Assembly: GCA_009746045.1 (NCBI GenBank)
Contig: RPFO01000104.1
Location: 5,648,395 to 5,712,394 of the forward strand
Direction of reading: 5' to 3'
Source: Mesostigma viride
Taxonomy: Eukaryota > Streptophyta > Mesostigmatophyceae > Mesostigmatales > Mesostigmataceae
DNA: 64,000 bases
Under the pieces are notes generated by a model. The model was not told the origin of the DNA. It saw nothing but the letters and a program-made list of their open reading frames with translations, and made no database searches. This document shows positions 18,793-30,285 of this stretch, piece after piece. Each line of letters starts with the position of its first letter. Position 1 is the first letter of the stretch. The position numbers and the translations under genes are program-made.

Positions 18793-21700
18793 CAGTTGCG
18801 GGTGCGCCCGATGTTGCGGCCTCAAACGTGGCGTGGCAGATCTCCTCCAACAGGCCCGGATCGCCTGCTTTGTCACCACCGCCCGACCCATCTTCGCTGC
18901 CCCCACCATCATCGCTGCTGTCATCTGCAGATGCTGCCACCAGTCGTCGCCGGGCACCCACCCGTGCCAGGTACTGCGATCGATGCGAGCCGTCCACTGT
19001 GCCATCGGATCCCTGCTGGTCCAGCAGCGGCGCGGCCATTCCCCTTCCCATGTCCCCTACTGTCGAAAGCACTTCAACTCCTACTTTTGGCACCCGATCT
19101 ACTCCTAACTCTGGCATGCCGCCGTCGTCTAATCTACGCCCTGTACTAACATCTAATTCTGGCATTGCTTCGACTACTAACTCCCATGCCACACCAGCAT
19201 CAAATCCTGGTGCACCCCCGGCCGACGACTCACCATCCCCCAGCACCCCACCCGCCACCCGATCCTCCTCCCCAAGCAACCGCCTCCTGCTCCTCCTCCT
19301 CCTCCTCCTGCGCCTCCCGTCCTCGTACCATGAGTACTTGTCCACGTGGCCCTGCCCATGGCCCTGACCATCATGGCCCCCATGCGCCGCCGCATCTTTG
19401 TGCTCATGTCCGTGGTCGTCAGGGTTATACATCAAGTGGGCGAATTTAAGGAAGCGGTCCTCTAGATTGACAAACATGCCCCGCTCCTGCGCCGGCTTGG
19501 CCGGGGAGGCCCCACCGGCACTGGCATGGGAAGCCCGCGCAGTATCCCCCTGAGCGCTGCCCTGGTCCCCGCCCGGTTTCTCCGTACCACTGGCTTGCTT
19601 GTGATGACTCAACGGATGTTGATGGCCCCCGTGCTGCTGACCGCCTGAACGCTGCTGAGAGACAGCGTTTGCAGGCACTGGTTGGCCGCCTGCCCGCGCA
19701 GGACCACCCTCAGGCTGGCTGTGCGCGTGGTCAGCGTACGCGTGGAGCGCATGCTGGCCATACTGGTGCGGAACGGTGGATGTGGCCTTGCTCCCCGGCT
19801 GGCCATGGGCGCCATAATCGTGGTCGGCGTGATGCACGTGAGGTGGGACAGGGTGGCCATCATGTGGGTCATCATGACCCGCATGTGGCCCATCGAACGG
19901 CCCATGTTGACCATAATCGTGGTCAGCGTGATGCAGATGAGGTGGGACATGGTGGCCATCATCATGGCCCGCATGAGACCCATCCAGGGGCCCATGGTGA
20001 CCGTAGTCATGACCCACGGGGCCATCATAGGGATGGCCCACATGATGGCTGTCCGGGTGGTCACTATAGGGATGGCCCACAGGATGGCTGTCCGGGTGGT
20101 CACTATAGGGATGGCCCACATGATGGCTGTCTGGGTGGTCACTATAGGGATGGCCCACATGATGGCTGTCCGGGTGGTCACTATAGGGATGGCCCACATG
20201 ATTGCTGTCTGGGTGGTCACTATAGGGATGGCCCACATGATGGCTGTCCGGGTGGTCACTATAGGGATGGCCCACATGATGGCTATCCGGGTGGTCACTA
20301 TAGGGATGGCCCACATGATGGTTCCCCATCTGGCCATGATAGCCATAATCACGGGCGGAACCCGGATGCCCATAGCCTTGGTCATCATCATGGTCCCCAT
20401 GCCCATGCTCCTGCCCATAGTGCTCCTCGTCCCCCCCCCGTGGCCCCAACCCTTCCCCCGCTTGCCCTTCCCCTCCAACACGGATGCCTTCCCTCGGGCC
20501 TTTTGCGCCGCACGCAGGAAGAACCCATCGACACCCCCAAACATCTGCTGCTCCTTGCGCGCGCGCGAGCCACGGCGCTTGGGGGCCGGGATGGCCGCGC
20601 TATCGCTGGCGCCCGCACCCTCCTCATCCGCAAAAAAGACTCGTTGCTGCGCGGTCTTAGCAGACGGGGCTATCGCCTGATTCGTCTCCTGCGGGCCACT
20701 CTCTCCCTGGAAACCGCTCCCCGTCGGCGCTCCCGTATCCTTCTGTGGGCTGCTCCCCTTGAGTCGGTCGGCATTCTTCTGCAAACCGGTCTCCTTCGGC
20801 GCACCCTTCTGCGCCTCCTCCTGGTCATGGAGCAGCTTGTCCCAGGTGGCGGAGTTCACCGCCGCGTCCGCTTTCCTCGTCGCAGTGCCGCCAGCCTTGC
20901 CGTTGGTCCCTGCATCCTTGGCCCCACTGCCCGCCTTGGGCCCCGTTGACGCGCCGCCCATGGCGCTCGTATCCGCCACCTCCTGCCCTGCTTCCACGAG
21001 GCCTTTGATCACCGCCCATCTCTTGGGCCTGTCACCAGGGATCTCGGGGAGCTTATCCACGGCCTTATCCACAGCCTTCACAGAGGCCTTGCCAGCGGTA
21101 GGAAGGGCCGGGCCGGCCCGCGCCGCTGATTTCGTGGCCGTGGTTGCTGTTGCCGGTGGTGGAACCCCCTTGCCCCCCTTGGTCACCTTGGCTGGTGCCA
21201 CGGGCCCTTTCTCCCGGGCAAGCCTCACTGGGGCCTCCGCAACAGTGGGCGCATAGGCCATGCCTTCATCCCTGACCAGAGGGCGGTTGCCAACCACCGT
21301 CTCCCATCGAGCGCTCCCGCTCCTCCCAGAGTCTGCGCTCTTGACGAGGCCATCAGAAGGGTCATCCGCCGTGTCCGGTGGGGCCAATACAGACAGAGAA
21401 CGAGGCCCTGACTTGCCTGCTTCCTCCGCAACCCTCTCCTTGTCTGTTGACTTCTTGGCAGGCGCCACAGCGCCCCTGGCCCCCTGCTTGGCCCCTGGGC
21501 CCGCCAGCTCCGCTGGCGCGGTCAGCTCCCCTTTGCCATCGCGCTTGAACTTGCTGGTGGTCCAATAGGGCGCACGCGGCGAGTGGTAGTTGGGGCGTTC
21601 CTCGACGCTATGCTCCATGCCATCCGACCCATACTCACCGCCGTCGTTTTCCTCGGTTACAAACGGGGAGGCTTCCCCGATTCCACCCCCTGGAGTTCCT

Positions 21701-24700
21701 GTGGCCCGTGTGGGTGCCACAGAGGGCTTGCCACGTGTCGCCCCACCACTCGCCGCTCTAGCCTTTGCGGCGCTCGCCGCCGCCGCGGCCTTGGACGCAC
21801 GCGCATCCCTGCGACGCAACGCGTCCATCCTGGCTCGAGCTGCCCGGTCCCTTCCTATGTCGTGCGGGAGCTCGTGCGCCTGCCCAACGTGCCCCACAAC
21901 TTGGGGCACTGCGGCCGGCTTGCGGGGGTACTCCGCTCCTTGTGTGAGCAGGTACTCCCCCTTCCGTTTCCCCGCCACCCGGGGGGGCCCTTCCACCCGG
22001 TCGATGAGTACCAACGGCTCCAAGCCCTTAACAGAGTTGTCAACCGGGACGTTATCCACCAATGGCTCCACTCCATCGCCCCCTAGCTCACTGATGCTTG
22101 ACAGCGCATCCTCACGCGTGCCCTTCGTGTGAGGGAACGCGGCATCCATGCCTTTCTTGCGGGTGTTCTCCCTGGTCATGACGCTACTACCGCTAGCGCC
22201 TGCACCATGAAGCGGCTTGTGGGAAAACCCTCCCTCGTGCGCGACCAGCTTGGCCAGCGCGTGCGTGTCCTCCCGCACCGCACGAGCCTCCTGCAGCGCT
22301 GCGATGACACCTGGCGTGCGCATGTCAATCCCCCGCACATCCTCCCGGGGCTCCTCGTACAGCTCATCGGGCTTGGTGCTCTGCGCGGACTGAGACGGGG
22401 TCGCGCGCAACTCGAGAGCAAACTCTGTGCCAGCCAGGCTGGACAAACTCGCGCCTGTTCCTGCGACTAGACTCGAAGGCTCGGCCTTGGAACCATTCTG
22501 AACGACCACCCTGGTCTGCGCAGTGGGCGGCTCCCTCTCTTCCACCGCGGGGGCCAAGCCCACATCATCATCGCCACCACTACCGCCATCACTTGTCGGC
22601 AACCCCAACGCTGGCCGCCAGGCAGCAGCAAGGGCCGCGTCGCGCTTTGCCTTGCGGGCCAAAATCCCACTCGGGTCGAACCGGCCATGAACCGTGGCCC
22701 CATTCTCCGCCACCTCCTCGGCCCCAGCAAGGCCTACCTCTCCCCCTCCACTGCCGCCAAGAATACCTGCCAGAGCGTCCCGTCGGTGGCTGCCATCCGC
22801 GTCCGCCCCTCTGTACGATGCGGCCGCTGCCCTCTCGGCCTCACTCCCGTGCTCTTGTCTCGAGATCACACCCGCGGGCACCGGTGGGATAGCCCCCAGC
22901 GAGGGACCATACGGCGCCGCAGCGTGATGCTCCACCGCCCCGCCCACATCGGCACGCCCCTCGATGCCCGGATGTGATGGCTCGGACCCCCCCTGGCTGG
23001 CGATCGCAAGCTCCGCGAGCTTGGTGGCGGCCTCCAGCGCCGCGGCGGCCGCCGACACCAGCAGGTTGTCTCCCTCCGCGCCGCCGGCATGCGATCCTGC
23101 AATCCCTGCCAGGTCGGCCATCTGCTGCGTCCCTGGATGGGGGTGGCCCATGGGGTCTGCCTGCTCGCCCACGTGCCATGCCCCCGTGTGCGGCTGCTGC
23201 CCCCTCACGTCCAAGTCCACCGCCTGGTGGGCTCCGGGCTGGGCATGCGCCCTGGGGTCCACGTCTACCCCTCCCGGCAACGCCCCGGGCTGCAGGTGGC
23301 CCCCCAGTTCCAAGTAACTGACCGGCCGCGTCGCGGGCGGGTGAGATTCCACATACACGACCTGCGGAATGACCTGGGGCACGACCTGATGCATCCCAGG
23401 ATGGTGCGGGTCCGTGGGGTCCAGGTAGATGACCTGCGGGACCACCGCTGGCTGCACGTGGGGCACCCCATACCCATAGATGTGCGGCATGTGGTCATCC
23501 ACGTGTGCACCCAACACAGGGCGATCCCTCGCATCCCTCGCCTGCCCAAACATGAGCAGCGACCGCCGCCGACGCCGACGGTGACGCCGACGGAACCACT
23601 CGTCACTGCCCACCAGCGGCTTGAGCAAGCCCGCGCTGCCGACTCTCCCTCCCCCATGACCACTGCTGACCGATGGCCCATGCCCTCCACCGCGTGAGAT
23701 TGGGCTAGTCCCCCCCGAGGATGCCTGCTGCTGGGTCCGATGGGTTACTGAGGTCGGGCCAGACGCCGATGGATGGGTGGACGTGGCATGCGCGGGGGAC
23801 CCTGTGCTTCCATGCGTTGACGATGGTGACGTGTGCGAGTGGCTTTGGGCTGGCCTCCGGGAGCCGCCGGTTCCCCTGTTTAGGGACAAGGAAGCCGCCG
23901 CGGCGAGACTTTTGCTACTTACTTGCCAATCCAGCGGGTCATTGTGGATGTCTTTCGTCCACGTGAGATGGTGCTCTAGCTTGGCCGCCGCGATCTCTGC
24001 CGCCTGCCGTGCCGCCTCAGCCGCTTTTTGCCTTTCCTCCTCTTCTTTAATCGCTTGCCGTTTTGCGGCCGCCTTGCGTTCCTCCTCCTCCTTGGCCGCC
24101 TGTCGCTTGGCCGCCTCCGCCGCCGCCGCCTCCTTGGCTGCCTGTTTCTTCGCTGCCGCCAGTGCCGCCTTCCTCTCTTCCTCCTCCAGCGCTGCCTGCC
24201 GCTTGGCCAACAGCTTGGCCTTGGTGCGGGCCTCGGCCTCCATCTCCTCTGCCCGCTTCTGCTTGAGCTGCTTGTGCAGCAGATGCGCTTTGAGGAGCGG
24301 TAGTTCCACCGCCTCGCTCACCTCCCCCTTCTGCTCGCTCGAGTCGATTACGTCGCCAAACACCTCGCTTCCGTTCCGGCCATCCGGCAGGATCCCCGGA
24401 GCCCCCATGTGCAAAATCGCCGTCTCATAATCCACTGGCGCGTATGTGTTCAAATCGATATCAGCCAGAGTCTCCTCTCGCTGGGTCTCGTTCGGTGCTG
24501 TCCACTTGCCCGCTGTCAACGGCCCAGCCTTTGCTTTATCCTCTGACCGTTGACTCTCGATTCCAATCGGCCCATCCACCTGCCAGCCCTGACCCCTTTT
24601 CGTCGGTCTCCCCCCCACCCCCTCACCCTCCTCCAACGACTCCCCTGAGCCCGGTCCCATGTCATCACCCTTCCCAGCGCTGGCCCCACGGCCCCTCCGC

Positions 24701-25276
24701 CCAGACGGCAGCAGCGACAATGATGGCCGAGGGGTACTCTTTGAACCGACCGTACTGGCAGGCGTCACCCGGCTGGCCCGTGCGGATGCCAGCCTAGCCA
24801 TCTCCGCATCTGCAGCTGTGGCCGCCGACATGCCCCCCCCCCGGTACCCCGATCCGACGCTCCTTTCCTGACCTCCCCCATACCCGACCCTACTCCCTCC
24901 CCCTGAAGGTAACCGGGACCGCTCGGAGCGTTCGCATCCGCAGACTCGAGAAACGAGGCTCGTCGCGAGGACGGTGCAGAAGAGGTGCCTGCTGCTGATG
25001 CTGCCATCTGCTGCCCTGTGCGGGACGCACTCTCCTGGCCCGTGCCGGATGCCATATCCTGGCCAGTAACAGGGTCCAGAAGTGGCCTGAGCACGCTACC
25101 GCTACCCCCTCTCGACTGGACGCGTGCTCCAGCATCGAAGAGCAATGTGTCCGGCCCGGTCCGGGCGAGCAACCCGGGTGGCCTCGGACCGATCAAGGGC
25201 ACCCACGGCCGCGGTGCACGCAGGCACGCGTCGGCCATCTCGCGCGTCAGCGTCGCCACGTGTCGCGAGAACGAGG
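18793..25276 (-). CDS. GT29 gene, giant exon 8: disordered, coiled-coil and His-rich stem
   Basis: The acceptor (CTCCCCCGCAG before 25276) and donor ACTG/GTGAGC (18792) fit phase 1 on both sides. The exon starts SFSRHVATLTREMADACLRA, globular and continuous with exon 7. A very long Ser/Gly/Pro/Ala-rich region follows, then a charged Ala/Glu/Lys coiled coil (about 23950-24315) and basic patches (RRRHRRRRRR near 23580; RRRRRRRRSRRR near 19300). Next is a His-rich segment (19370-20450) with the 13-residue repeat HVGHPYSDHPDS plus one residue. The end, GLLEEICHATFEAATSGAPA, is globular again. Frame slips at C10 (24833-24842) and C9 (20431-20439) are each cured by one base. A GTAAGT...CAG pair at about 23929-23883 could be a 47-nt intron but would break the better frame. 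Histidine clusters suggest metal or proton binding (inference). If read as a separate gene, its start would be the ATG at 25439. Confidence 0.68.
20026..20322. repeat. 39-bp coding minisatellite (13-residue His-rich repeat), 7.6 copies
   Basis: The unit contains GGTGGTCACTATAGGGATGG on the plus strand; translated on the minus strand it gives HHVGHPYSDHPDS. The period is in frame and most differences are single substitutions (N or P for H), so the repeat is kept open in the sense frame. Confidence 0.93.
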
Positions 25277-25975
25277 CTGCGGGGGAGTCGGGGGCTGCCC
25301 CAAGGAAAACGCCCGACGGGTGGCCCGCTTTCACCCTGTGTAAGGTTGTTGGGGAGTGGTGGGGTGGTGGTAGCGGTGATGATGCCCATCCCAGCGTATG
25401 TGATGTGGCCGGCGAAATCACAGAGGAAACAACGGGCATGAAATGAGTGGAGTCACCTTAATTATTCCGATAAAAGCAAATAATGATAGACACAAGGCCC
25501 ATGGCCACACGGTCATCCTGAGAGGGTTCAAACCCAGAACGGCCATAACGCAGTGGTTACAATTCAGAGGGGAAAACACCACGCTCAACCCTTCATGGTA
25601 AACGCAGGCTCGGCAGCGGCCATACTGGCTTCAAGCCTTACACTATTCCCATGCAAGGTGCCTGCTGGCCCGAGAGTGCCTGGTCCCTCCGTCTCGCGGA
25701 TAATAATCATGATAATATAAATAGTAAAAATGGTAATAATAATATCGTAGACTGCATCACGTGATGCACTGGTCCATGTAGGGACTAAAGCGATGGAATC
25801 CGGCCCCTGGGACGTCGCCCGCGCACAGCCTCGGCATACCCACACGCAAGGACATCGACTAGGCCAACCAAAGGCCGCGCAGCAGCCGTGGGGAGGTCCA
25901 CAATAGGACCATCGTAAAAATCACACGACGTGCCACGAGGAAATTAAAAAAAGCATCGCGACGAGAGGACTTTAC
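25277..25975 (-). other. GT29 intron 7 and possible alternative last exon
   Basis: The main splice joins 25976 to 25276. A second acceptor (GGCCTAG before 25858) has the same phase and would give a short exon 25785-25858 reading FDVLACGYAEAVRGRRPRGR and ISPL-like residues to TAG. 25690-25750 is AT-rich (ATAATAAT). Nothing else was recognised. Confidence 0.4.
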
Positions 25976-26055
25976 ATGGGAGATCAAGCAGGGCCCAATA
26001 CAAAGTCACCCAGAGGTTGTTGACCAGAGGACAGTCGACATCGTCAAGTGGCTTC
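25976..26055 (-). CDS. GT29 gene, exon 7
   Basis: The exon is 80 nt between acceptor TTGCAAG and donor CAT/GTAAAG. After completing a Leu codon it reads KPLDDVDCPLVNNLWVTLYW and ALLDLP. It joins exon 6 in phase 2 and exon 8 in phase 1. The combined stretch from exon 6 to early exon 8 looks like a helical globular unit of unknown family. Confidence 0.65.
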
Positions 26056-26126
26056 CTTGCAAGTCCATAGGTAACAGTGAGTGGTCGCGGTTGGAAAGCA
26101 CGGTTGGTTGCGTCGCCAGCACTCAC

Positions 26127-26176
26127 AGGGCCCTGCGTTCGATGGCGAGTGCCAGCGCAGAGATCTCCATCGCCAG
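26127..26176 (-). CDS. GT29 gene, exon 6 (50 nt)
   Basis: The acceptor TCGCCAG and a consensus donor CT/GTGAGT bound a 50-nt exon reading LAMEISALALAIERRA plus two bases. It is short, but flanking phases agree (0 in, 2 out) and the donor is perfect. Confidence 0.6.
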
Positions 26177-26925
26177 CTGGCGACACGGGAATGGGAACAG
26201 GAAGGAGAGATAAGTGCAGGGGCATGGGAGGAGAGGCAGGGGAGGGTGGCAGCTTCGTCTCAGATCATGGCAGCAGTGCACCGAGACGTAGGGGGCAGGG
26301 GAGACAGTGGCCAGAGGGAGGGTGTGCATGAAACCGATGACACGGTGGCCAGCGAGGGTGTGCGTGAAATAGATGCTAGAATATTTTGTTGTCCTGAAAT
26401 GGTTATAACAATATTTTGGCGGATGTAAGAAAACACAACCAAAGGCTAGAAGGAGACTAAAATAAATATGTCTTCCTCATATCCGGTTCCATTGGTTCGA
26501 TACCCTGGAGTCATAACCGCTGACGCAATAACCGTTGATGCGGCATGGCAGTGACACATTCAACTAAACTCGCCTTTGACACAACATGAACCATAGTCGG
26601 CACATACAATTAGCTTGCCGAGAAAATGACATTATTGTAGCCCTGTCTGCACTCGCAGACGATAACGTTGTCACAGAAAATACAGCCAGCCAGCCAATCG
26701 CAACACGGTTACATTCGCAACACCATGACATTCGCACTAGGTTCTTGGTGTCCCATGTCCACCAAACTACGCTCTTCATGTCCCACCCAATCAGACTAGG
26801 TCCTTACGCCCCACCCAAGCAAAACTAGATTCTTGACGTCGTATAGGAAAAGGTGTGGTTTTATCATCGAAATGCGTGCGTGATCGTATGATTGAAGATT
26901 GTGCATGGTTTCATCCCAGTCATAC
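26177..26925 (-). other. GT29 intron 5, nothing recognised
   Basis: Non-repetitive intron. No ORF with recognisable content and no tandem array was seen. Confidence 0.45.
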
Positions 26926-27082
26926 CACTTCGCTGTCGGGCACACCCGTGTAGTTGGCCGCCTGCCCCTGCAACGTGAGCGAGTACTCCTGCGAGTGCTG
27001 GCCACCCGCTGCCGTCACCAGCAACAGGTGCTCCTGCGCCTGTGCGTGTGCTGGCGCCGCCTGCCAAGCGACCTGGCCTGGT
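26926..27082 (-). CDS. GT29 gene, exon 5 (end of second cadherin-like region)
   Basis: The acceptor CCCCCACAG and donor GTG/GTATGA bound 157 nt. After one base completing an Arg codon it reads PGQVAWQAAPAHAQAQEHLL, LVTAAGGQHSQEYSLTLQGQ and AANYTGVPDSEV. Joined to exon 4 this gives 'DPAAKVSVAGAVL..G ... ehlLlVtA..G....YsLtL', the typical second half of the cadherin-like beta-sandwich domain (PF12733). Reading through the donor meets a TGA after two codons. Confidence 0.72.
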
Positions 27083-28446
27083 CTGTGGGGGAGGGAAGCC
27101 AAATGGGTTGCGTGAGAAAAAGGGAGGTCAAACATTGCATGAGAATATGTTTGAGTATACAGCATTAGAATATCGCATGAGGGTTGGTTCCTCCATCACC
27201 GTTTGGCGCACTGGAACAGATGGAATGTCAGCATGGCATCCAAAGGTCGCAGGACACTGGGACAGTACCGCACAAAGACCGTTTAGGGGTTTGGGAGTGC
27301 TTGTGAAATGTTTCAAGGGCGCAGGGGACTGTGGGGGTCGTGTGACAAGTGGGCCATGAGGGCGCCAATGCGGGTGTGCACTGGAGATGCCTGTGTTCAG
27401 GATGCTGGAAAACTGACTGGCGAGGAGCCAAGCCAAGCATCCCACCGGGGAACATAAGCACAGATTTGAAGAGGGAACGTTGACACTGGGGACTTGATGA
27501 CCTTTGGCACAAGAGGGTGGCTAAGGGGTAGTAAGTTCGATGAGATCAGTTAGGGATGTGCATCCCTCCCCTTGCACATGGCCGTCACTGCTCCATGGCA
27601 TGGGCGGCATGTTCAGGGCACGAGGAAGATCCAGAGCATGGGAAGCCATCGAAGCAGAACCCGGACAGATTCTCCTGGCTTCCTGAACCTGGTCTCTTCG
27701 ATGAAATTACTGTAAATAGCTCATGATGTTGCGCACAATGATCCCCTGCAAGGAAGACGGTGTCAGGCTTGCTGTGGGTCTTGGGCGGTGTTGGTGGTCG
27801 TGGTTGTGACAACCACCGACAGGGACTCAGAAGGGCACTCCGGCAGGGCACTGAGAAGGGTGCACACGCCCATCCAACACAGGGTAAACTTGGCCCATTC
27901 CCCGAGCCATCCGCGGATTCTTGTATAGCTCACACTAGGTGTTGCTGCGGTCATGTCCTCAACCGGCACGAATGACGAGAAAGATCCCACCGGTTTGACA
28001 CCATGTCACGATCTTGAGTTTCTTGACGAGAAAGATCCCACAGGTTTGACACCATGTCACGATCGTGAGTTTCTTGACGAGAAAGATCCCACAGGTTTGA
28101 CACCATGTCACGATCGTGAGTTTCTTGACGAGAAAGATCCCACAGGTTTGACACCATGTCACGATCTTGAGTTTCTTGACGAGAAAGATCCCACAGGTTT
28201 GACACCATGTCACGATCTTGAGTTTCTTGACGAGAAAGATCCCACAGGTTTGACACCATGTCACGATCGTGAGTTTCTTGACGAGAAAGATCCCACAGGT
28301 TTGACACCATGTCACGATCTTGAGTTTCTGGACGAGAAAGATCCCACAGGTTTGACACCATGTCACGATCGTGAGTTTCTGGAGGAAGTTCATGCTCTGT
28401 GACGCAGTCGCGTGAGTTCCCTTTTTTTCAAGTGGAATGCCCCTAC
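27083..28446 (-). other. GT29 intron 4
   Basis: 27083-27960 is unique sequence without a recognised exon. The 51-bp array at 27973-28380 occupies the upstream end of the intron. Confidence 0.5.
27973..28380. repeat. 51-bp minisatellite, 8 copies
   Basis: The units start GACGAGAAAGATCCCACAGG and differ mainly at one position (CGATCTTGAG versus CGATCGTGAG). The period is 17 codons and three frames stay open on each strand. It is intronic, so I do not call a protein. Confidence 0.95.
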
Positions 28447-28667
28447 CTCAGGACGGCACCCGCCACGGAGACCTTGGCTGCTGGGTCGGACGGCAGAACA
28501 CCGATGACCAAGGAGCGGTCAGCAGCCTCCGTTGCCGTGGCGACGGCAGCAGCCAGCGCTTGCATGGCCCGGTCCCCAAAGTCCGGGCTGGTGGGGGGCC
28601 CATCCAGCCGGAGGTCGAGGTCCCAGCGGGATAGGAGGAAGCCCACCTGGCGGATGGCGGGGCCCAC
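28447..28667 (-). CDS. GT29 gene, exon 4 (second cadherin-like region)
   Basis: The acceptor CATTCCCCAG and donor CTGAG/GTAGGG bound 221 nt, phase 0 to 2. It reads VGPAIRQVGFLLSRWDLDLR, LDGPPTSPDFGDRAMQALAA and AVATATEAADRSLVIGVLPS, then DPAAKVSVAGAVL. The final part is the central strand of a PF12733 domain (pattern 'dp.A.v.v.G'). The first part is an insertion relative to the usual short domain. Confidence 0.72.
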
Positions 28668-29902
28668 CTGGGGAATGGGGGCAGGGAGGGGTGGCGGGGG
28701 GCAAGTGCAGGGCAAGAGAGGGAGCGGGGGTTGCACATTCAAGGTAAGGCACGCTGAATTGGCATGTGCAAGGGAGGCACGAAGGTGCAGTTTGCCTGAG
28801 CAGAAGGTCGCTTGGAAGAAATGCCAACTGCATCAAAGGAACCCTTTTCCACTTTCACACAACAAGAACGCCTCGTAGCAAGCCTCGAGGAGTCCATACA
28901 AATTTCTATTACTACTTCTATATTTTATTATATACTCTTATTATATACTTAATTTCTATTACTTTCTATTACTATTATATTTCATGGTGTGATTGGGATC
29001 AGAACTTGTTTCTATTACTACTGTTGTATTTCATGGTGTGATTGGGATCAGAACTTGTTGCTATTACTACTGTTGTATTTCATGGTGTGAGTGGGATCAG
29101 AACTTGTTTCTATTACTACTGTTGTATTTCATGGTGTGATTGGGATCAGAACTTGTTTCTATTACTACTGTTGTATTTCATGGTGTGAGTGGGATCAGAA
29201 CTTGTTTCTATTACTACTGTTGTATTTCATGGTGTGATTGGGATCAGAACTCGTTTCTATTACTACTGTTGTATTTCATGGTGTGATTGGGATCAGAACT
29301 TGTTTCTATTACTACTGTTGTATTTCATGGTGTGGGTGGGATCAGAACTTGTTGCTATTACTACTGTTGTATTTCATGGTGTGAGTGGGATCAGAACTTG
29401 TTTCTATTACTACTGTTATATTTCATGGTGTGAGTGGGATCAGAACTTGTTTCTGTTACTACTGTTGTATTTCATGTTGTGAGTGGGATCAGAACTTGTT
29501 TCTATTACTACTGTTGTATTTCATGGTGTGAGTGAGATCATAACTTGGCAGTTGGATTGTACGGGAAGACAAGATGCTACGCATGCGTGTTCTGCTGAAC
29601 ACAGGCACAACCACCCCTAGACAAATCGATGCGCATATCAAACGAGTGGCGTCAGAGACTGTTTATACTACCATACAAAGCAGTGCGTGTCTCCCATCAC
29701 GCACCCATCCTCCCACTGCCTGCAGGGCGTTGTACTCTTCTATCAAGCACAGCACCGCTAGCGCTAAAGAAGCTCAGCATGATGGCACCATCACCCATCA
29801 ATCAAACCATCGTACCGGCACGGCGAGTGTGCGCACAATCCATCCTATCACTCATCCGTCCATCATGCCATCGCTAGAATGGAGGCAACAAGCCACACGT
29901 AC
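28668..29902 (-). other. GT29 intron 3
   Basis: It holds a short AT-rich stretch (28905-28985), the 49-bp array and about 330 bp of unique sequence (29560-29890). No exon was recognised. Confidence 0.5.
28966..29547. repeat. 49-bp minisatellite, about 12 copies
   Basis: The units contain TTTCTATTACTACTGTTGTA and TTTCATGGTGTGATTGGGAT with minor changes. The array is AT-rich compared with the rest of the window. Confidence 0.95.
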
Positions 29903-30144
29903 CGGCACGGTCAGCGCGCGCGGGGGGGTGTCCCCGGCAGCACCCCCTCAGGCCCCGTGGGCGCGAACAGCGCAGCGAGCGTGGCGCTGCTGGCCGCCGC
30001 CTCCAGGTGGTCCAGCCGACGGAAGACCCGCAACAGGTAGGAGACGGGTGCGGGCGCTCCGCCGGAGGGCGAGGGCTGGTGTGTGCCAGGAGGTCGGTGG
30101 GCGCTCTCGCCACCAGCGTCGCTGCTGCTCCCACCGCTGGACAC
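29903..30144 (-). CDS. GT29 gene, exon 3 (closes first cadherin-like domain)
   Basis: The acceptor CCGCGCAG opens VSSGGSSSDAGGESAHR, a Pro-rich loop, then PVSYLLRVFRRLDHLEAAAS and SATLAALFAPTGPEGVL. 'PVSYLLRVFR' is the last strand of the cadherin-like domain begun in exons 1-2 (pattern 'tYtl.V.R'). As printed, the frame meets a TGA at 29911-29913 just before donor CCG/GTACGT. One extra base in the C7 run (29922-29928 on the plus strand) removes the stop and makes the outgoing phase 0, as exon 4 requires. Confidence 0.75.
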
Positions 30145-30285
30145 CTGCGCGGGATGCATTGGACACGTGCGCGTCGCGCGTGGTTGGTGTTGGATGTGTG
30201 TGTGTCGTGCGTGGCTGGCATTGGTGTGTTTAGTGTGTGTATAGTGACCATCCGGTTTCTAATATTCCTGGCATTGGTGTGCATC

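Noticed and set aside
19669-20949. Plus-strand ORFs opposite the His-rich exon
   Set aside because: They mirror the low-complexity repeat of the sense exon; the minus-strand reading fits splice phases and continues on both sides.
23883-23929. A 47-nt intron inside exon 8 (GTAAGT ... CCCTAAACAG)
   Set aside because: The signals are excellent, but removal shifts the downstream frame away from the clearly protein-like reading (HVDDHMPHIYGYGVPHVQP), so I kept the exon unspliced; cDNA could reverse this.
24765-25439. ATG at 25439 as the start of a separate gene
   Set aside because: The first 54 codons are low complexity, and a strong acceptor at 25277 lies exactly where protein-like sequence begins, in phase with exon 7.
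27953-28402. Plus-strand ORF with 17-residue repeats (DEKDPTGLTPCHDLEFL)
   Set aside because: A 51-bp period keeps several frames open on both strands; the position is intronic and there is no homologue or start context.
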